A DNA stretch of 64,000 nucleotides from positions 12,276,001 to 12,340,000 of the forward strand of contig CP053160.1 of NCBI GenBank assembly GCA_014607495.2, given 5' to 3'. Every line of letters starts with the position of its first letter. Positions within the stretch are counted from its first letter, which is position 1. The DNA comes from Carposina sasakii. Taxonomy: Eukaryota; Arthropoda; Insecta; Lepidoptera; Carposinidae. Of the stretch, positions 24,811 through 33,800 are shown one piece after another. The position numbers were made by a program, and so were the translations under genes. The notes beneath the pieces are model-generated. The model ran no database searches. It had not been told where the DNA came from and worked only from the letters and a program-made list of their open reading frames with translations.

Positions 24811-27800
24811 CTGTAAAGGAAGATCTTCTATTAATATTGAAACTCGTAAGCCTTATTAACTGTTTATGTCACCAATATTAATAATAACGAGAATCGAAAC
24901 GCCTGTAAGAGTTTTAGGCTGCATTTCCAACAGAGATGTATACTGCATTTCTACAAATGCGTTAATAATATTTATTGGTCCATGCTAATCAATAAGATTG
25001 ACATACCTATGTATATATCAAACACATCTACCTTAACCAAGAAAACATACTATGACATTCACCTTATAAGTTATCTAGGGATACAAAGTAGATATCTAAA
25101 AAAGGCATCATTATTATGTACCCTATTAAACGAGCACTACTCTTGCCATTAATTAGTAATCACATCTAAATAAAATCCACGAGTAACAAAGTCAAATTGG
25201 CCCTAATAGAAAGCCACTTGATAAAATCTGAGAGTAAAATATATTTGCGTCAACTGGCATCCATTGCCACTCGCAAGTCAAATCAATTATTAATTTGTCT
25301 CATCTCGAAAACAAGAGGCGATTCGTGTCCTTATGAATAATTTGGGTAAATGAATAAATGCCTGAGGAATGTCAAAGAGAAGGACTCTCCGTTGAAATAA
25401 TAGGACAGAAATAGAATTTCCATGGACTTATTGGTATTACATTGTATAGTGATTAAACAACAGAATTTTAATATTTAAACATTTTAATATTTGAATTAGT
25501 ATTTAACCCTTCTACGTATTTATTAATGAAATTAATATTATTATTAATAATGTAGAACCAATATGTAATTTAATGTGTAGGAACCTAAATGGTATCTAAT
25601 ACCTAATAATTAACTGAAATTATAATTTTGTATTTTAGTGATTCGGAGAGAGAGAAGGAGTCTTCCATTATGTCATTTCTAATACCGCAATTCTATTATT
25701 TAGTCATAGGAAGTTTTCAGATATGACCCAATTTAAATAGAATATTTTGTGCTAAACTTTGGAGTGATGAGTGTAGTTATGTTAAAGTACCTATAATGAA
25801 GCCTTTTAGGAAAATTCTATTTCCTAAACAACCAAAGAGGTACTAAGTTTTGGAGTACGCTAGTAAAGAATAAGAACAGTTAATTTTGAAGTTTGTTTGG
25901 TCTATTCTGACGATCACGCTTAAACCTAAACTAAATCCTACCTATCCTTTTCTGTCTTAGACATTTACATAAAGAATGGAAAGGGACAGATATGACTAAT
26001 TTCAAGTTTAGGTTTAAGTCAAAATTGGCCACAGTACCTACCTTAACATAAGATCGCACTGGTTGCTGCATGACATAGATAGCAAATATGACGACCCCTT
26101 GCAGCGCGTTGATGAGATCAAACACAGAGAACACGGACACCGTGGAGGAGCCGTTGCTTGCGGCCCAGGAGACCACTTCTAGGACCCAGGACAGGCCCAT
26201 TATGACTGACAGCATACAGCACGTACGGAAACTGTGTGAAGAAATATTAATTTTACTTACACTCGTGTATGCATGTTGCTGATGGGATGTGCAGCCATTA
26301 TCTTTTGTTTGTTAATTTCATAAAAATGGCTACTTTCGTTAACCTCGCCTGTTTGATCAAAATAGAGGAAAATGCATGAAAATTAATTAACTAACCTTAT
26401 TTCAAATGATGACTAACGAAGGAAAAATCTTATACGAAACGAGATTAAGACGTGAACGCACGAGGACGTATATTATAAATAACTATTTAATATCTTTAAT
26501 AGAAGGTGCTCGTAGCAATCACACGGAATTTATTTGGGCTTGTAGGTAGAGATATATAATCATATATCCCGTAAGGTCCCGTTTATTTTTACAAAACACC
26601 ATATCCTGTCTCCACCTTGTCCACATCTTGTATGCCATCTTAAGCTACTTCAGTCAGCAGCATCTCTATTTTTTACTATATTATAACGACGTATTAGCGC
26701 TTACCTATTAACTGACTTGTAACTACTAATATATGGGTAATGAATGAGTATCTTTAATTACATGCTAAATTATTTCCATGAAGTTGCCTGAAGTTGAAAA
26801 CGTTCACGTCTGCGTTGAGTAAATACAACGAATTTAACCAATTTAACTTTGAACTGCATTGGACGGTCAAATTCGTCCTCAAGTAGTCCAATGAATTCTG
26901 TTTCAGGTTAAAGTGGTTGTCAAATAGGATGAAGCGTAAAGGTGGTAGATTTGAATAGTCATTTTGGAAGCTTGCAAATGGGAAGGGATTATTAACGGAC
27001 ATCTGAACGTTTAAGGGCAGACAATTGTACTATTTAAAACCACAAAGTTTCCTCGATAGCAAATAATTTAATAAAAATTAACATACTTACTTGTAATTAT
27101 ACAACTCCATACACTTGTGGTATACCTACTTCTTTAGCAACTGGTTTTAACTTTAACGTTGTCCAGCGCAGCCTCTAAATAAGCTTTGCTCCAACACCGT
27201 GCCCATACGCATCCAGCCATAAGCTTTTGCTACAGAGGTCATTCAAGATAATAAAACTTATACATATTTTACTGTGATAGTTTAGCAGCGGTTGGTTTAA
27301 TATTTAGTTGACTTCGCAGCCTCGGTAGTAGCCCGCTCTAGTTTCAGAAAGATCTGTCCCAACGCTACGCTCATGGCATCCATCATCATCGTCATCCAAC
27401 CTAATAAAACTTACATTTTGTTGTATTTCTTCAGCCTTTGGTTGAAGTTGACCGGCGCAGCGTCAGGCGGCGAAGTGGACCTCTCCAGGGTGGGGATGGT
27501 CTGCCCCAGCACAGTGCCCAGCCGTACCCAGTCATCAGTGGTGCTGAACTCTGAGTGGGTCAGGTCGAGGGCTAGAATAGAAGACTTTTGTAAAGATCTG
27601 TTCTTGTGGCACGAAACTGTAAAAACGGGTAGCTTTTTGGCATGATTTGTATGGATTTTTTTTGTTAAAATTCATTTCAATTAAAGGCTACTTGTAAAAT
27701 TTGTAGTAATTTTACTCTTACTGGCTGTCAGGCTGTAGGTACTTGTAGTATTTTTAAGGTATTTTGACTAATAGTTAGCTTGACTACTGATCCGTAATTT

Positions 27801-30800
27801 ATATTTTATAAAAAATATTCAAAAAATTATCATAGCGTAATTTCGAATCTCATATTCCTGGAACCGATGTAGGATCCGGATATCCGTGTTTAATTAACTA
27901 CGAAGTTATTTTATCTTTCAAATATTACATAGCGTAATTTCCACACCCACGAGAGATATAACTAGAAATGACTCAGAATGAGTCCAAGATTAGTCTAATC
28001 ATTATTTGCACTATTACGTATCATAAAATTGTACAAATTGTAAAACTGTTTGCGATTACACTCATTCATGTAGGCGTGACTAGAATTAAGTGTAATGAAA
28101 AAATAAACAATGTTCATAAGATACACCCTGGTAAGTAACAGATAGGCAATCAGCTATTACTTAAAAACGTTTGTCAAAAATTTTAGTATTTTTAACCTAA
28201 CTTATTTTATTGACATAAAATAAATTACTGATCAAACAATTTGGCCTTAGTTACAGTAATAGATGATTTAAAAAGGGCAGCTGGTAAGGACTGAAAGGCT
28301 AAAACAAAAGTTTTTTTTATGTTTTACCCATTGTTAGTACGATCGATGACCAATTTCGGAATTATCTATGGTCGTACTAGAAATCCCTAATTTCTTCTAA
28401 GATGTAGAAATAGAAAAAGGGTACGTAAGTGAACATTGACATAGTAGGCAATCATGTTTACCTTTTTCGTATGTCTCCGAATCTTGAGGATCGTCAACGT
28501 CATGCATTGGACTCCGGGGAATTTGCCATCAAATTTTAATACTAAACTATCGAATGAATATGGAACATACGAGCCTGGTGGGGAATTGGGACAATTTGGG
28601 ATATAAATTAGAGTGTTGTCAAGTGTTGTGCCTATTGTACCTATAACTCGTGTAACACAGTTCTGTCCATACTCTTTGGGGGATAGTGGGCGTGACTCTA
28701 GCGTGACTATATGTGTGTATAACTCGCTGGCTGTTTTATAAATCCTATTATGTTAGTTTTACGTAGTATATGCTTTTCCTTTTGTTGAAAGATATTTGAA
28801 AAATAAATAATGCAATTATCGTAATAATATGTATCCTCGACAAGCTTGCATTGAATTATTCACAAGCATACACATACACACGTCTATGTTCCCGTAACCT
28901 AAAATGGGGTAACCAGATCTGCAGGATAATGAAATCCCAAAGCCACGTTTAGGATTGCGGAGTCAGGAACTAAGTGTCGACACCGTAAAAACAGCTGTCA
29001 TTTTGCGTTCACCGCTATCCTAGTGAATCATTTCCACAAATTCTTTTTATAGGGGTAATAAAGGAAGTAGCTTATGAAGATGGTAATAGTAGATACGGAC
29101 TAACTTATTCCCTCCTAGATTCATGCTAAAGTTTTAGAGCTGCGAGTTTCTACAATTTCCACTGCAACTTTGTAGGTATGACGTCAAAATGATAAACGCA
29201 TATTTCATACGTGCTTCAAGGCACGTACATTTAGAACATTAGAAGAATTTAATATTTTTAGACTTGCTGTACTTGTTACTGACGTAAATGGATTTGTTAT
29301 GACGCAAGATGGACGCAAGTCATAGCGAAATTATACACTAATTCCACTTTAAACTGGTTTAAAAAAGATTACAGTAGTACTCTACTCATACTTACGAGTA
29401 CAATAGAATAATATGCGAACTACTACCTATAAATACTGCCCGTGCTACTGCGAGCCTTCACTAGAATACATCAGCAGCATTTCCTTCCGTACATATCTTA
29501 AGAGTCACTTAATCTTAATTTAAATCAGACGAAATCTGACAACACTGATACATAATAAAAATTTGCCCTATCTGCACATAAATTAATAATTAATGTAGAT
29601 CTATAACTTACGAGTGACATCCTTGAGCTTATCATAGTGGACGGCGAACGCTCGCGATGTGAAGAAGAAGATGACGATATTACTGACGAGGATCACTGCA
29701 ACCGGCCCGTAGAAGTACGGCAGCGCTGCCTGGTCCGCTGGCAAACAAAATCTTAGTTAGTACATTGTTCGAAGACTGACAATAATGTTAGCGTAAACTG
29801 TTTTAAAATAGGATTGTTTCGATTAGGGTGCCTTTACACCATGCTACATAGCTATGGATGCGTTTGATATCCACCAATCAAATCTATTGGAATCAAATAC
29901 AATAAATTGATTTGGTGTTTTTCCACTAGACGATACGACAACGACCACAATACGACCACAACTTTTTTATAAACATAAATGTATTAAATAGTATGGCTCG
30001 TTTTTCCACTAGACGACATGTCCACGACACGGCCCCTCATATAAGATAACGAAATTTTAATATCGTGGTCATGCCGTCTAGTGGAAAAACGCCAATTGGT
30101 GGATATCCCTAGCAACGTAGCATTGCACATCTCTGGTGGAAAGGCAGCTTAAGGATTGTGGAGGGCCAAAAATACTACTTTGTGACTTCAGAGAGTGACC
30201 CCCATATCTTTTAGAAGACTTCACGTTATTCAGCGCTAGCACCAAACACTTAGTCCTAGATTTAATTACATCTGCTAATTAGGCATCTAGCACACATTAT
30301 ATCTTGCTATTTACATCAACAAAAAGACGTCGTCGTGTCTGATAGACGACATTTAAAGTTATGGAGTTAGTGCATGTGCGGCTAAGCGGTGTAATTTGTT
30401 CGTGTATTACATTCATTTATGTAAGTTATGAGTTGTGACTTTAGTAATTTTATAAACTGGCAAATGTCATTCTAAAACATTTTCCAACTTTAGAAGCGAT
30501 TTTATAATAATACTGTAATTGTCTCTGGTAACTATCCTTTTGTGTGAATGGTGGTACTAGATTCAATTCGCTGAATTTACTAACATTCATTTCACGTATA
30601 GGTAGACTGAATGACAGTCGATTGCCAAATTTTATATGTTTGATTTTACTGGGTGAAAATAAACTATGAGAGAGAATAAAATTGTAAATAGGTAGAGTGC
30701 GATTTATGACATAGTGCCTGTAAAGTTTAAAGTTGTCATCGTTTAAACTTTAAACGATGACGACAGTTGCTGTAGGTATATGACTATATTATCTGTATAA

Positions 30801-33800
30801 CCGTATATGTAAATTTATTGTTCCGGAATCATGCATTTAAAATATCCATGACACGGACTTTATGTAGTTTTAGTATATGCTAACTTCTAAGCATCTTTGA
30901 TAAATGAATGTAAGTTTCTCCGAATAAATCCTAATCTTTGTACAGGGTATTTTAAAGAACATACTTAAAAAATTTAAGATAAAGATACCTTTATTATTAC
31001 GGTTTGCTAGAATAAAGAAGAACAAAGTTAAAACATTTCCGGTACATTTTGAATGTATAGCAAGAATTCAAAATAAATATATATAGGTGCCTATATTTTC
31101 AGAAGAACTCTGCTCTCTGGTTATAAAATCATTTACTATCTGAGAAAACAAGATAAATATTCCGGAAACTAGAAAGAACTGTTCACCTAACCTAAAAGTA
31201 GCAAATATGTAGGTCTTATTTTATTTCTTTTTTACCATTCCTATTCATTCAATATTTAAACTGAAGTGAGGCTGAGTGAGCGCTTATTTTATTAAAATAA
31301 AAATTGTAGCTGACTTTCGAAAGTTTACTTATCTAAAAATATAATAAATCTCTCTATTAAGTCACATGTAATAAGGAGTAAGCCTCGATACACCGCCTAA
31401 TGAAAATGTATCCTCAAATAAACTTTAAATTAGTTTATTAAGTCCACTTAAACTATCTGGATTATGTCTAGCAATTATCCGTTAACACATACGAGTATAA
31501 ATCATTCCCACACCGGAACACTAGCATGAACTTAGTTCGCGAACTCACGTTTAGTCTGCCTTCCGAGTCGTAACATCAAGTTTCAACACTAAATAGAACA
31601 CATTCGAAGTTAGTTTTTGTGTGAAATAAACTTGATATTTGTATGGATATTTGAAATATAACTATTTGTATGGATAAATAGATTGAACGATTTGATTAAA
31701 AACGTACTTCAACGTTAGATAGTGCTATCTATTTATAGTTTCATTGATCCGGTATAGGAAATGTAAGCGATCAAAGTGTTCTTATTCCAATATGCTCTAC
31801 TAAGATAATTTGCTTTACTGTTCAATTTAAATTAATTATCATTTTGACTAGCTTATGTGTATGACATAAACTTTTCGCTTAAAACTAGACAGTTATCTAA
31901 TTTAGTAATACTTACTTTTAAACCAGCACCCCTTAACCCCAAAGTTGGGTTTGAGGTACGTGCTAGGTACAGCCGGCGAGAGCTCCATAGTAACGGTGAC
32001 AATTAGCAATATCACCGGTAATAACACTGCGTACGCGCAGTACCAGGCGAATCGACGTCGCATGCTTCGCCTCGACACTGTAGAGTTTATATACCTCCTG
32101 GATTGAAATATGGATGGGTTAAAATAATCAAATTTTATATGAATTTTAAAAGTCATAGTAGAAGTTACACTCCATAGCTAATAGATTTAACAAGTGTGTG
32201 CATGAATACTGCTGCACTCTCTATTCCCTCACACTCATAATCCATTTAGACAAAGAAAACCGAACGGAGCTGCAGAGAGAGAAAGGCGCAACACCAATGG
32301 CTTAACTATTGTTAGGTTGGTTTTGTTTGTTGGGTTTGTGAATATTTATTTATAACTACTAATTATACCTACCTACCTTGTGATGGCAGACAGTAATTTC
32401 ACGCTACTAATACCATGAATTAATTTAGTATTTTAAAAATAACATTTGTTTTAATTTTAAATAATTCAAAGTAAATTTGTCAATTATATACCTAATAATA
32501 CTCAATAAACCAAGATCAACAAAATGTACAAAGTTTTCAGCTTATTAAAATTAGTTGAGCTCAAGTGAACTCAGAAATAAGCTAAGAACGATAAAGTAAC
32601 TTTCTAGAATCTGCGAATACAAGCAATGGCGCCTCCGGCGATGACTGACTCTCAAGAAAACTAGCTAGATTTAAAATACTATTATAAAAAATGGATGGAA
32701 AATTAATCTATTAATTTTCATTATAAATATGTGAAACTTTAATAACCTGATTTCTAAAGAAATGCTTTAGGAGTTTTTTAAATGGTTAATGGATATTGCT
32801 GGTAAGTAAATCTACTAATGGTTACTGGTCTTAGTATAGATTTCTTACCTTACGTTAAGATATGTATCAAAACACATCACATTTAGCCAAAAGAAGCAGG
32901 ATACGAACGAGAACTGGATGAGGTATGCTGTAACAAAATTATATTGTCAACTGTATATAGCTAGCATTACTTCTATGCTGCTCTGGGAGTGAAAAAAAAA
33001 CTTATAATACTATAGCTGCTTCTCTCCCGGGCATACTGTACAAGTCAGTAGAGGGACAAGAGGGTTTTGGTCTTTTGTAGGTGATTGGCTGACCACCTGT
33101 CACTACTAACCGAACTTGTACATCTCAACTATACCCTCAAAATTGGTCAGAAGTGGCACCATGTGGTTCTATCGGCCCTTGGTGCTCTGCTTACCCCGTA
33201 AAGGATAAAGGCGTGATTATATGTATGTATGTATATAGCATTAACTATAGCATATGGGCATTACCAACTCCAAATCCTTGGAAATATGAGTTTCGAAAGA
33301 ATCCATATTACACGGACCCCGTAAATAAAGGCATAAGGGCAGGAAAATAATGATAGCATTAACTGTATTCTCAGATCACACATATACTACGTATCACATA
33401 CACTGCAAAGACAAAAACAATAAGTACCCATTATAGAACATGCAACGGCTGGGAATGCATGACCAGCCAGCTGCGTCGCTGCCAGGCAGGAGAATGCAAT
33501 TGCGAGACACGTGGCGTGACATGCCAGAGCCTTGCCGTGAGTGTCCCGCAGCTCTGTGATGAAAATGTACACGCCAGCAGTCGCTAGCAGAAACGGTACT
33601 GAGATCAATAGACCTGAAACAAAAGGTTAATGTTATGCGGGATAATACACGGATCGATTTTCGCATATGTACACACCACAAAATGGCCGTCAATAGCAGC
33701 TAACTAATTTAAGTTGCAAGATCCAAAGTAAAGTAGCATACGATGTTGGCCAAATGACGACTGCCCGCATGTAGGTAAGTGGTAAATCAACCATATCACA

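Noticed and set aside
26088..26282. 64-codon plus-strand frame
   Set aside because: It is the opposite strand of the TM6-7 exon and lacks any motif of its own.
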